A stretch of 64,000 nucleotides of DNA from Flavobacteriaceae bacterium PS02337 (GTDB lineage Bacteria; Bacteroidota; Bacteroidia; Flavobacteriales; Flavobacteriaceae). This document shows positions 17,429-27,206 of this stretch, in pieces. Below the pieces are notes generated by a model. That model did not search any database. It was not told the DNA's origin and worked only from the letters and a program-made list of their open reading frames with translations. Every line of letters starts with the position of its first letter. Position 1 is the stretch's first letter. The position numbers and the translations under genes were made by a program. Location of the stretch: contig JASCOE010000003.1 of assembly GCA_029959285.1 (NCBI GenBank), positions 310,001 to 374,000 of the forward strand. The letters run 5' to 3'.

Positions 17429-18913
17429 ATGAAAAAAGGAATATTCATAATCGCCCTTTTATTTTCAGCTCAGATATTCGCTCAGGCGATTTATGAAGAT
17501 GAAAGATACGTACCAGAAACAGATCCGGCAGTATTAAAAAACTTAGACGAATGGCAAGGCAAAAAATTTGGTTTGCTAATGCACTGGGGAACTTATAGCC
17601 AATGGGGAATTGTAGAATCTTGGTCTATCTGCCCTGAAGATTACGGATGGTGTGAGCGTAAAAAAGGAAGTAATCCATCTAATTATAATGATTATATTAA
17701 AGATTACGAAGGATTAAGAAAAACATTTAATCCTGTAAAATTCGATCCTGCAAAATGGGCTAAAGCGGCTAAATATGCTGGAATGAAATACATGGTTTTC
17801 ACTACAAAACACCATGACGGTTTCAATATGTATGATACTAAATATTCTGATTACAAGATTACTAGTAAAGATGTTCCTTTTCATACAAATCCAAAAGCTG
17901 ACGTTTTAAAGGAGATTTTTAACTCTTTTAGAGGAGAAGGAATTTCAACTGGAGCGTATTTCTCTAAACCAGATTGGCATAACGAAAACTATTGGGATCC
18001 TTATTTTCCTCCATTCGACAGAAACGTAAATTACGATCCGTCTTTATACCCAGAAAAATGGCAGAAATATGTTGATTTCACTCACAACCAAATTTTAGAA
18101 ATCTTAACGAACTACGGAAAAGTAGATATTTTATGGTTAGATGGAGGATGGGTTAGAAAAAGAGACCAAGTTAACATCAAAGAAAACTACGACGAGAAAT
18201 TTACTGAAAACGAATCTAAAAATGGTTTCATTAAACACAGAGTTGTAGATCAAGATCCAAAAATGGATGAATTGGTTGTAAAAGCGCGTCAAAAACAACC
18301 AGGATTAATTGTTGTGGACAGAGCTGTTCACGGTAAAAACCAAAACTACTTAACTCCAGAAGGGCGTGTTCCTGCTAAAACGTTGCCTTATCCTTGGGAA
18401 TCTTGTATTCCAGCTGGCGGTGGATGGTCTTATTCTCCGGGTGCAACTTACATGACTGGAAGACAAGGAATTCATTTATTGATTGATATTGTTGCGAAAG
18501 GCGGAAACTTATTATTAAACGTTGCTCCAAGTCCAGAAGGAGAATGGGATAAAGGTGCTTACGATTTGTTGCAAGCTTACGGAGATTGGATGAAAGTAAA
18601 CAGTACAGCGATTTACAACACAAAACCAATCGAACCTTACAAAGAAGAAAATATCTGTTTTACACAAAATAAAGCTGGAAATGTATTTGCATTTTATTTA
18701 GCTAAAGAAGGAGAAGATAAAATTCCTGCTGAAGTTACTGTAAAAGCTATCAGTCCTAAAAAAGGAACTAAGATTACGATGTTAGGTTCTAAAACTTCTT
18801 TAAAATGGACAAAAGAAGGAAACGGATTTAAAGTAATTATTCCAGAAAGTTTAAGAAACAATCTTCCTGCAAAAGAAGCTTGGACTTTAAAAATTGAAGC
18901 GATCAACAGATAA
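17429..18913 (+). CDS. GH29 alpha-L-fucosidase
   Basis: A 494-residue retaining alpha-fucosidase with a signal peptide (QIFAQ). The catalytic barrel carries the family motifs LLMHWGTYSQWGI, TTKHHDGF and the nucleophile D238 in ILWLDGGWV. The ending is a beta-sandwich domain. In N-glycans the target could be core alpha-1,3 or alpha-1,6 fucose or an antennary Lewis fucose. Its subfamily (broad GH29-A or Lewis-specific GH29-B) cannot be settled here. The gap to the next gene is only 11 nt. A FucP-type permease later in the locus would suit released fucose. Confidence 0.95.
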   Translation: MKKGIFIIALLFSAQIFAQAIYEDERYVPETDPAVLKNLDEWQGKKFGLLMHWGTYSQWGIVESWSICPEDYGWCERKKGSNPSNYNDYIKDYEGLRKTFNPVKFDPAKWAKAAKYAGMKYMVFTTKHHDGFNMYDTKYSDYKITSKDVPFHTNPKADVLKEIFNSFRGEGISTGAYFSKPDWHNENYWDPYFPPFDRNVNYDPSLYPEKWQKYVDFTHNQILEILTNYGKVDILWLDGGWVRKRDQVNIKENYDEKFTENESKNGFIKHRVVDQDPKMDELVVKARQKQPGLIVVDRAVHGKNQNYLTPEGRVPAKTLPYPWESCIPAGGGWSYSPGATYMTGRQGIHLLIDIVAKGGNLLLNVAPSPEGEWDKGAYDLLQAYGDWMKVNSTAIYNTKPIEPYKEENICFTQNKAGNVFAFYLAKEGEDKIPAEVTVKAISPKKGTKITMLGSKTSLKWTKEGNGFKVIIPESLRNNLPAKEAWTLKIEAINR

Positions 18914-18924
18914 GAACGAAGCCT

Positions 18925-21168
18925 ATGCTTTTAAATAGAAAAAATAAATTCAAAACAGCATGTATTTTATACATGCTGTTTTTTAGCATTACCATTTTTG
19001 CGCAGGAACCTGCCGATTTTGTGAATCCGTTTATTGGGACTTCCAATTATGGTGCAGCTTATCCTGGACCAATTGCACCGCGTGGAATGGCAAGTATTAG
19101 TCCGTTTAATGTGGCTGGAGTAAAAAATACTCCAATGGAAAAAGACAGTCAATGGCTTTCGAATCCGTATGTGAATGAGAATACTTTTTTGACAGGATTT
19201 AGTCAAGTGAATTTAAGTGGTGTCGGTTGTCCAGAATTGGGTGTTATTTTATTAATGCCAACAACTGGAAATGTAGAAATCGATCATTTAAAATACGGTT
19301 CCACTTATTCTAATGAAGTTGCCAAAGCAGCTTATTACAGTGTAAACATTGACAAGTATAAAGTAAAAGGCGAATTTACAGCTTCAAAACGAGTTGGGAT
19401 TAGCAGATTCACTTTCCCGAAAGGGCAATCCAATATTTTGCTAAATCTTGGTTTAGGATTGACCAATGAAGAAGGCGCGATGGTAAAAGTGGTTTCTTCA
19501 ACAGAAATTGAAGGAATGCGTTCAGTTGGTTCATTTTGTTACAACAGTCCAGAAGATGCTTACCCAGTTTATTTTGTGGCTCAATTTTCTAAACCTGCCC
19601 ATAAATTTGGAGTTTGGAAAAAACCTGCAAAATACAACGGCGTTGAAGCGCAATGGATGGGTTACAACGGAAAAGCGAGAATAATGGAAAATACCATTAA
19701 AACCGTAGTAGGTGATAGTATTGGAAGTTATTTTACCTATAAATTCGATAAGCAAGAAACGGTTGAAGTGAAGATCGGAATTTCATACGTAAGTATCGAA
19801 AATGCCCGAGAAAATTTAGCAAAAGAAGTGGGTAATAGATCTTTTGACGCAATTTACAAAGAAACCTACAACGAATGGAACGAAGAACTTTCTAAAATTT
19901 TGGTTGAAGGCGGTACAAAAGAGGATAACACGATTTTCTACACGGCTTTGTATCATACTTTAATTCATCCAAATACTTTAAATGATATTAACGGAGAATA
20001 TCCAGTAATCAAAAGAACTAAAATTGCTAAAACCAAAGATACTCGTTATACCGTATTTTCTTTATGGGACACGTATAGAAATGTCCATCCGTTAATGTCT
20101 TTGGTCTATCCAAAACAGCAATCGGATATGGTAAAAAGTATGTTGGATATGTTTGATGAAAACGGCTGGTTACCAAAATGGGAATTAAATTCGACTGAGA
20201 CTTTTACCATGGTTGGAGATCCAGCAAGTATTGTAATTACAGATAGTTACATGAGAGGAATTCGTGATTATGATGTGAATAAAGCCTATTATGCGATGTT
20301 GAAAGGCGCAGATAATATTGAAAATAATCCGCTTCGTCCAGGATTGAAAGATTATATCAAAAAAGGATATTTAACAACAGACAATAAAGGCCCAGTTTCT
20401 ACAACTCAGGAATATAATATTTCAGATTATTCTATTTCGCTTATGGCCAACGAATTCGGTGACAAAGACAATGTAAAACGTTTTAAAGAACGCTCGTTAT
20501 CCTACAGAAAATTATTCGATAAAAACTTAAATCTCCTTCGTCCAAGAACTGCTGACGGAAAATGGTACGAACCATTTGATCCAAATTCGGGAGCTAATTT
20601 TGAAGAAAATGTTGGTTTTATTGAAGGAAATGCTTGGCAATATGCTTTTATGGTTCCACACGATATTATCGGATTGAAGAAATTAATGGGCGGTGATATA
20701 CCATTTTCGGCACAATTGCAGAAAATCTTCGATAGTAAACAATTTGATATGGCAAACGAGCCAGACATTGCCAATCCGTATTTATTCAATTATGTGAAAG
20801 GCGAAGAATATAAAGCTCAGGATATGGTAAAGAAATTGGTTCGCGAATATTTCAAAAATGAACCAAAAGGATTACCAGGAAATGACGATACGGGAACAAT
20901 GTCAGCTTGGTTGGTATATTCGATGATGGGAATTTATCCAATTTCTCCAGGAGATCCAATTTACACCATTACAACGCCAATGTTTCATAGAGTGACGATC
21001 AAATTAGATCCAAACTATTATAAAAAAGAAAGTATCGTAATTGAAAGACAAGAAAATAATGGCGGGAAAATCAATTCGATTGAGCTAAATGGAAAAACAC
21101 GTAACAGCTTCTTTATTTCACATGATGATTTTGTGAATGGAACAAAGCTCAAAGTGATTCAAAACTAA
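18925..21168 (+). CDS. GH92 alpha-mannosidase, second copy
   Basis: This 747-residue GH92 enzyme has a Sec signal peptide (TIFAQ) rather than a lipobox, so it is probably soluble in the periplasm. Landmarks are DFVNPFIGTSNYGAAYPGPI near residue 30, SLWDTYRNVHPL, and GNDDTGTMSAWLVYSMMGIY. Where the first GH92 of this locus has NEPSHHIAYMF, this one has NEPDIANPYLFNY, which changes a segment near the aglycone side of the active site. A different mannose linkage (for example alpha-1,3 or alpha-1,6 instead of alpha-1,2) is likely. It is tightly packed between GH29 (11 nt) and GH3 (12 nt). Confidence 0.93.
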   Translation: MLLNRKNKFKTACILYMLFFSITIFAQEPADFVNPFIGTSNYGAAYPGPIAPRGMASISPFNVAGVKNTPMEKDSQWLSNPYVNENTFLTGFSQVNLSGVGCPELGVILLMPTTGNVEIDHLKYGSTYSNEVAKAAYYSVNIDKYKVKGEFTASKRVGISRFTFPKGQSNILLNLGLGLTNEEGAMVKVVSSTEIEGMRSVGSFCYNSPEDAYPVYFVAQFSKPAHKFGVWKKPAKYNGVEAQWMGYNGKARIMENTIKTVVGDSIGSYFTYKFDKQETVEVKIGISYVSIENARENLAKEVGNRSFDAIYKETYNEWNEELSKILVEGGTKEDNTIFYTALYHTLIHPNTLNDINGEYPVIKRTKIAKTKDTRYTVFSLWDTYRNVHPLMSLVYPKQQSDMVKSMLDMFDENGWLPKWELNSTETFTMVGDPASIVITDSYMRGIRDYDVNKAYYAMLKGADNIENNPLRPGLKDYIKKGYLTTDNKGPVSTTQEYNISDYSISLMANEFGDKDNVKRFKERSLSYRKLFDKNLNLLRPRTADGKWYEPFDPNSGANFEENVGFIEGNAWQYAFMVPHDIIGLKKLMGGDIPFSAQLQKIFDSKQFDMANEPDIANPYLFNYVKGEEYKAQDMVKKLVREYFKNEPKGLPGNDDTGTMSAWLVYSMMGIYPISPGDPIYTITTPMFHRVTIKLDPNYYKKESIVIERQENNGGKINSIELNGKTRNSFFISHDDFVNGTKLKVIQN

Positions 21169-21180
21169 ACACACACAACT

Positions 21181-23841
21181 ATGTTACAATTAAGAATGAG
21201 GAAAACGGCCATTATTTTTGTAATGGCTGTTGGTTTTTTTAACCAAAGCCATGCCCAGAAAAAGTATCTGTATCAAGATGCGAAAGCGCCTGTTGAAGAC
21301 AGAGTAAAAGACTTGTTAAGCCATATGACACTTGAAGAAAAAGTACGTCAGATGGATATGTATAGAGGAGATTTTTTTAAAGATAAAGAAGATTTTGCGA
21401 AATCTAAATCGGCAGAAAAAATCGGTAAATTAGGAATTGGAGCAATTCATGATCTTTATCCGCGTTCAGCGAAAATGATTAATGATTTGCAAACAAACGT
21501 AATCAAAGGAAACCGTTGGGGAATTCCAGCGCTGATTATGTGTGAAATGCTTCACGGATATTTAGACGAAGGAAGTACTGCTTTTCCAATGAATATCGGA
21601 CTTGGAGCAACTTGGGATACAGCAGTTATAGATAAAGTTGGAAAAGTAATTGGTATGGAAGCCAGAGCGCATGGCGTTCATTTCGGTTTTGGTCCAAACT
21701 TAGATTTAGGACGTGAGCCAAGATGGGGACGTGTTGCTGAAACTTTTGGTGAAGATGCTTTCTTGAATAGCGAAATTGGTTTGGCTTTTATTAAAGGATT
21801 ACAAGGAGACGATTTAAAATCAGATCGTTCTATAATTGCAGAACCTAAGCACTTTGCAGTTCACGGTATTCCGCAAGCGGGAGGAAATTCATCTCCGATT
21901 TTGGTGGGAGAACGTTCTGCAAGAGAAGATCATTTGCCATCTTTTCAAAAAGCATTTACAAAAGGCGGTGCTTTAGGAACTATGTGTGCATATTCTGAGT
22001 TAGACGGAATTCCTTGTGCTGCAAATCATTGGTTATTGACTGATGTTTTGAGAAATGAATGGGGTTTTAAAGGACTTGTAGTTTCAGATTTAGGTGCAAT
22101 TAAATACATTCAGACCACTCATAAAGTGGCAGATTCTCCAAAAGATGCTATTAGAGAAGCAGTTTCTGCGGGTGTTGATATGCAGTTTTATGATTTTTCA
22201 AACGAATTCTGGCAAAATACTGTTATTGAATTGGTAAATGAAAAGAAATTGACAATGGAAAACATCGACCGTGCGGCGGGAGCAGTTTTACGTTTGAAAT
22301 TCTTATTAGGATTATTTGAAAATCCTTACACAGAAAAAAATCTAATTAAAGAACGTTTTCATACTAAAGAAAATCAAGCTGTTGCTTTAGAAGCAGCTCA
22401 GAAATCGATGGTTTTATTGAAAAATGAAAACAATATTTTGCCTTTAAGCAAAAATTTAAAAAACATTGCAGTTATCGGACCAAATGCAAATGCTTCAAGA
22501 ATGGGAGGTTATGCTCCTAAAAATAGTGTTGGAGTAACTGTTTTTGAAGGTATTCAGCAAGTAGTTGGAAAAACTGCCAATGTAGTTTATGAAGAAGGTG
22601 TTCCGTTGATTGTAAAAGGACAAATTATTCCATCTAAATATTTATTTACTCCAGACGAATCTCAAAACGGATTAAAAGGAGAATATTTCAACAATAGAGA
22701 ATTAGAAGGAACTCCTGCATTGACTCGTATCGACAGTCAGCTTGAGTTTGACTGGCCTTGGGCTCCTGGAGATGGTGTTAACGTAGATGATTTTTCTATC
22801 AGATGGACAGGATTCTTAAAATCAGATCAAGCGCTTGACGGCTGGTTAGGTTTAAGTTCTGATGACGGAATCAGAATGTATATTGATGACCAATTGGTAA
22901 TCGACAACTGGACAAAAGGAGCGACAAGTATGGTGACGGTTCCAAAAAACATCGAAAAAGGAAAGAAATACAAAGTCCGAATTGAAATGTGGGAAGGAGG
23001 CTGGGGTGCCAGAGCTCATTTCCGTTGGAATTTAGAAAAAGTAAATTTGCAGCCAGCAATTGAAGCGGCTAAAAAAGCAGATGTTGCAATTGTAGTTTTA
23101 GGAGAATCTAACGAATTGGTAGAAGAAAACAGAGATGTTGCTTCTTTAGACTTATTTGGAATCCAACAGCAATTGATTGAAGAGATCAAGAAAACAGGAA
23201 CTCCAGTGGTTTGTGTGTTACTAAATGGTCGTCCGCTTTCTACAAATTGGATTGCTGAAAATATTCCTGCGGTTCTAGAAGGATGGTTTCCTGGAGAATT
23301 AGGAGGAAGAGCAGTTGCTGATGTTTTATTTGGAGATTACAATCCAGGAGGAAGATTGCCAATTACAGTTCCAAAATCGGTTGGACAGTTACCTATATAT
23401 TATAACCAAAAACCATCTGCAATTCATAAATATGTAGCAGAAAGCGAACATCCTTTATATACGTTCGGTTACGGATTAAGTTATACGAAGTTTGAATATT
23501 CTAATTTAAAACTGAATACTACTGAAATTAAACCAAACGGAGAAGTAAAAGTTTCTGTAGATGTCAAAAACGTTGGAGAAAGAGATGGAGATGAAGTTGC
23601 ACAATTATATGTAAATGATGTTTATAGTTCTGTAACGACTCCAGAGAAAACTTTAAGAGGTTTCAAGAGATTAAATATCAAGAAAGGCGAAACTAAAACT
23701 GTAGAATTTACACTTACTAAAGATGAGTTAGGCCTTTATAACAGGGAGATGAAGTATGTTGTTGAGCCTGGCGACTTCGAAGTAATGGTTGGAGGAAACT
23801 CAACTGATTTACTAAAAACTAAATTCAAGGTTTCTAACTAA
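21181..23841 (+). CDS. GH3 beta-glycosidase with PA14 domain
   Basis: This 886-residue secreted enzyme has a signal peptide (SHAQ), a GH3 barrel with EPRWGRVAETFGED and KHFAVHG, and nucleophile D303 (VVSDLGA). A PA14 sugar-binding domain is inserted at about 495-620 (GLKGEYFNNRELEGTP, LSSDDGIRMYIDDQLVIDNW). The second GH3 domain and a fibronectin III-like end (TFGYGLSYTKFEYSNL onward) follow. GH3 covers beta-glucosidases, beta-xylosidases and others. In this locus a beta-1,2-xylosidase removing the plant N-glycan xylose is an attractive but unproven role. It is the last gene of the GH35-GH29-GH92-GH3 run, followed by a terminator. Confidence 0.93.
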   Translation: MLQLRMRKTAIIFVMAVGFFNQSHAQKKYLYQDAKAPVEDRVKDLLSHMTLEEKVRQMDMYRGDFFKDKEDFAKSKSAEKIGKLGIGAIHDLYPRSAKMINDLQTNVIKGNRWGIPALIMCEMLHGYLDEGSTAFPMNIGLGATWDTAVIDKVGKVIGMEARAHGVHFGFGPNLDLGREPRWGRVAETFGEDAFLNSEIGLAFIKGLQGDDLKSDRSIIAEPKHFAVHGIPQAGGNSSPILVGERSAREDHLPSFQKAFTKGGALGTMCAYSELDGIPCAANHWLLTDVLRNEWGFKGLVVSDLGAIKYIQTTHKVADSPKDAIREAVSAGVDMQFYDFSNEFWQNTVIELVNEKKLTMENIDRAAGAVLRLKFLLGLFENPYTEKNLIKERFHTKENQAVALEAAQKSMVLLKNENNILPLSKNLKNIAVIGPNANASRMGGYAPKNSVGVTVFEGIQQVVGKTANVVYEEGVPLIVKGQIIPSKYLFTPDESQNGLKGEYFNNRELEGTPALTRIDSQLEFDWPWAPGDGVNVDDFSIRWTGFLKSDQALDGWLGLSSDDGIRMYIDDQLVIDNWTKGATSMVTVPKNIEKGKKYKVRIEMWEGGWGARAHFRWNLEKVNLQPAIEAAKKADVAIVVLGESNELVEENRDVASLDLFGIQQQLIEEIKKTGTPVVCVLLNGRPLSTNWIAENIPAVLEGWFPGELGGRAVADVLFGDYNPGGRLPITVPKSVGQLPIYYNQKPSAIHKYVAESEHPLYTFGYGLSYTKFEYSNLKLNTTEIKPNGEVKVSVDVKNVGERDGDEVAQLYVNDVYSSVTTPEKTLRGFKRLNIKKGETKTVEFTLTKDELGLYNREMKYVVEPGDFEVMVGGNSTDLLKTKFKVSN

Positions 23842-23900
23842 AAAGTGTTAAAAGCCGAATAATTTTAAATGATTTTTAGTTAAAAAAGTGAATACAATTA

Positions 23901-23943
23901 AAAAAGGCTAAAATCTATTAGATTAATAGATTTTGGCCTTTAA
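23901..23943 (+). terminator. terminator between GH3 and susC genes
   Basis: AAGGCTAAAATCTATTA pairs with TAATAGATTTTGGCCTT (one mismatch) around a three-base loop, with a T run after. It separates the enzyme operon from the import operon. Confidence 0.7.
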
Positions 23944-24103
23944 AATAAGGCAGAGTTAGATTACAAATGAAAACGTTTTCTTTCAATTTTCGACCAAAGT
24001 TTCACCAACACCTTTGCAAAATTGTCATTTGTCGAAATAATGTATTGTTAACAAAACGTATTCTTAAATTTAACATGTTATTAACTCTAAAAAAACAACT
24101 AAT

Positions 24104-27100
24104 ATGATTAAAAACGTACTAAAATTACTGTTGGTCATTTGCCTTTTCGGGTTCCAAAGCCTACAAGCGCAGACCACAGTAAAAGGAACGATAACAGATG
24201 CTACTAGTGGAATTCCGATTCCTGGAGCAAATATTATTGTTAAAGGAACTAAAACGAGTGCTTCCACAGATTTTGATGGTAAATACAGCATTAGTGTTCC
24301 AAATCAATCAGCAGTTTTAGTTTTTACCTATGTAGGATCTGCTACAAAAGAAGTTGCTGTTGGAACTCAAACTACAATCAACGTCTCTTTAGGTGCAGAC
24401 ACGCAACAATTAGGAGAAGTAGTAGTTACCGCTCTTGGTATTAAGAGAGAGAAAAAAGCAATTACTTATTCTGCACAAAACGTTTCGGTAGACGAATTAT
24501 CTGAAGCTAGATCATTAAACGTTGCCAATTCACTTTCTGGTAAAGTTGCAGGTCTTAACTTCTCTACTACTTCTAATGGTGTTGGATCTTCTTCTAGAAT
24601 TACTTTAAGAGGTAACAGATCTCTTAATGGTAACAACCAACCTCTTTATGTAGTAGATGGTGTGCCAATTAGTAACGGAACAACAAACACAAATCCTGAT
24701 ATTGATACAGGAGGAACTACACAGCCTGATGGTATCTCTAACATTAACCCTGAAGATATTGCTTCGATGACTGTTCTTAAAGGACCATCTGCTGCGGCTC
24801 TTTACGGTTCTAGAGCATCAAATGGTGTAATCGTTATTACAACTAAATCTGGTAAATCTGGAAAAACTTCAGTATCGTTATCATCTAACTTTATGGCTTC
24901 TTCAGCTTATAACTTGATGAATTTACAAAACGAATACGGACAAGGAACAAACGGAGCTTATGTTGCAAACTCTTCTTCAAGTTGGGGAGGTAGATTAGAC
25001 GGAAGCCAAGTTTCTAACTGGCAGTTAGTTCGTAACCCAAATTATGCTGGACCAGCTACACAAAGCTATTCTCCACAACCAAACAACGTTATTGATTTTT
25101 ACAAAACAGGTTATAACTTAGCAAACACTTTAACTGTTACAGCTGGTAACGAAAAAGCGCAAGGTTATTTCTCTTACACTAACACACGCGCTGAAGGTAT
25201 TGTTGGTGGAAACTCAATGGACAGACACAATCTTAACTTAAGATTGACTAGTCAAATTACAGATAAATTATCATTGGATGTAAAAACAAACTACATCGTT
25301 CAAGATATCGATAATTTATTGAGAACTGGTGAAGAGTCTATCGGAACATCTGCTTATTTATTACCTCGTAGTATTGCTTATAACGATTATAAAAACTTCG
25401 AATATTTTGATGGTGCTGGGCAAAGACAAGTAAATTACTTTCTTGATGAAACTGGAGCTCCAGGTGGAAACCCATTCTGGTCTGCTTTAAGAGATGATGC
25501 TCGTACAGACAAAAGAAACAGATTTATTGGTTTAGCATCTCTTAAATATCAGATTACAAAAACTTTAAGTTTACAAGGTAGAGCTGGTTTAGACCAAATG
25601 ACAAATAAAAATGTAAGAAATAGATACGCTACAAATGCATTTAACAGCAACATGGGTTCATACAGCGAATCTTACGAAACTGTTAGCGAATTAAACGTTG
25701 ATGCTTTACTTTCTTACAATGAGAAATTTGGTGATTTTTCTGTTGGACTTAACGCTGGTGCAAATGCATTGCAACAAAGCAATTCATCTTTAGGTTCAGG
25801 TGGTGTATTAAGTAAAAGAAACTTCTTCGCATTATCAAATGTTCAGACAATTCAATCTACTTCTACAGCTTCAGAAAAAAGAATCAATTCAGTTTACGGA
25901 TTTGGTCAATTGGGTTTCAGAAACTATTTATTCTTAGACGTAACTGCTAGAAATGACTGGTCTTCTACTTTACCAACAGATTATTTCTACCCATCTTTCG
26001 GTCTTTCTGCTGTTATTTCTGATATGGTTACATTACCAGAAGTAATCAGTTTTGCAAAAGTTAGAGCTTCTTACGCAGAAGTAGGTAACGATACAGATCC
26101 TTACCAAACTCAACAAAGATACTCTTACATTGGAGGAAATGGTGGTATGTTATACGGACAAAGCACAAAAGCGAATCCAAATTTAAAACCAGAGATTTCT
26201 TCTTCTACAGAATTTGGTGCTGATGTGAGATTCTTCAACAACCGTTTAGGATTAGATTTCACTTATTTCAATTCATTAACTAAAAACCAAATTTTCTACA
26301 TCAATACACCTGAGTCTTCTGGATTTTCTAGAGCTGTCGTAAACGGTGGAGATATCGAAAATAAAGGTATCGAGTTAACTTTAACTGCAACTCCAATTCA
26401 AACAGAGAACTTTACTTGGGATATTACAGCAAACTACGCTTCTTATAAATCAAAAGTAAAATCTATTTATGATGGAAGAGATGAGTTAGTTCTTGGTGAA
26501 GGACGTTTAGTGAGAAGTAAAGTTGTTCAAGGTGGTGAATATGGTGATTTATATATCAAAGGTTTCCAAAGAGATCCAAACGGAAACATTATTGTAAGTA
26601 GCGCTGGTATTCCATTGGCAACAAACGGATTTGATGTTCGTGCTGGTAACTTTAATCCAGATTGGACTGCAGGTTTCAAAAACAGCTTCAAATACAAAGA
26701 TTTCTCTTTAAGCTTCTTAGTTGATTTCAGAATTGGTGGAGAAGTTATTTCATACACACAAGCTAGACAAGCTGGTTTAGGGGTAAGTGATATTACACTT
26801 GCTGGAAGACAAGGTGGAATAATTGTTGATGGTGTTGTGGCTAACGGAAACGGAACTTATTCTCCAAATACTGTAAGCATTAATGCAGAGCAATATTGGA
26901 CAGCTATCGGACAAAGAACTCCAATTGCAGAGCCATTTATTTATGATGCTACAAACATCAGATTAAGAGAGCTTGTTTTCGGTTATTCATTACCAAAACG
27001 TGTATTAAATAATTCAGGATTCACAAGCATTGACTTCTCTTTAGTGGGTAGAAACTTATTCTTCTTCTTAAACAAAGCAGAACACTTTGATCCAGAAGCA

Positions 27101-27190
27101 GGAGCAGGTACAGGTAACTTACAAGGTATTGAATCTTTCAACATTCCTTCAACAAGAGATTACGGAGTAAATGTTAAATTTGGATTTTAA
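24104..27190 (+). CDS. SusC/RagA-family TonB-dependent outer-membrane transporter
   Basis: A 1028-residue outer-membrane beta-barrel that imports glycans with energy from TonB. The signal peptide ends LQAQ. It is followed by a carboxypeptidase-like regulatory domain (KGTITDATSGIPIPGANIIV), a TonB-box-like EVVVTALG, and a plug domain with LYVVDGVPI and VLKGPSAAALYGSRASNGVI. The C-terminus ends in an outer-membrane signature (VKFGF). It is paired with the SusD-like gene 16 nt downstream. The pair would bind and import the N-glycan or glycopeptide that the upstream enzymes digest. It has its own 260-nt upstream region after a terminator, so it is probably transcribed separately from the enzymes. 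Confidence 0.96.
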   Translation: MIKNVLKLLLVICLFGFQSLQAQTTVKGTITDATSGIPIPGANIIVKGTKTSASTDFDGKYSISVPNQSAVLVFTYVGSATKEVAVGTQTTINVSLGADTQQLGEVVVTALGIKREKKAITYSAQNVSVDELSEARSLNVANSLSGKVAGLNFSTTSNGVGSSSRITLRGNRSLNGNNQPLYVVDGVPISNGTTNTNPDIDTGGTTQPDGISNINPEDIASMTVLKGPSAAALYGSRASNGVIVITTKSGKSGKTSVSLSSNFMASSAYNLMNLQNEYGQGTNGAYVANSSSSWGGRLDGSQVSNWQLVRNPNYAGPATQSYSPQPNNVIDFYKTGYNLANTLTVTAGNEKAQGYFSYTNTRAEGIVGGNSMDRHNLNLRLTSQITDKLSLDVKTNYIVQDIDNLLRTGEESIGTSAYLLPRSIAYNDYKNFEYFDGAGQRQVNYFLDETGAPGGNPFWSALRDDARTDKRNRFIGLASLKYQITKTLSLQGRAGLDQMTNKNVRNRYATNAFNSNMGSYSESYETVSELNVDALLSYNEKFGDFSVGLNAGANALQQSNSSLGSGGVLSKRNFFALSNVQTIQSTSTASEKRINSVYGFGQLGFRNYLFLDVTARNDWSSTLPTDYFYPSFGLSAVISDMVTLPEVISFAKVRASYAEVGNDTDPYQTQQRYSYIGGNGGMLYGQSTKANPNLKPEISSSTEFGADVRFFNNRLGLDFTYFNSLTKNQIFYINTPESSGFSRAVVNGGDIENKGIELTLTATPIQTENFTWDITANYASYKSKVKSIYDGRDELVLGEGRLVRSKVVQGGEYGDLYIKGFQRDPNGNIIVSSAGIPLATNGFDVRAGNFNPDWTAGFKNSFKYKDFSLSFLVDFRIGGEVISYTQARQAGLGVSDITLAGRQGGIIVDGVVANGNGTYSPNTVSINAEQYWTAIGQRTPIAEPFIYDATNIRLRELVFGYSLPKRVLNNSGFTSIDFSLVGRNLFFFLNKAEHFDPEAGAGTGNLQGIESFNIPSTRDYGVNVKFGF

Positions 27191-27206
27191 TTAAAAAAGA
27201 GACATC

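Noticed and set aside
23997-24035. Promoter of susC at CACCTTTG
   Set aside because: The first base of the TAnnTTTG element is wrong and the upstream element is unclear, so the true promoter of susC is not placed.
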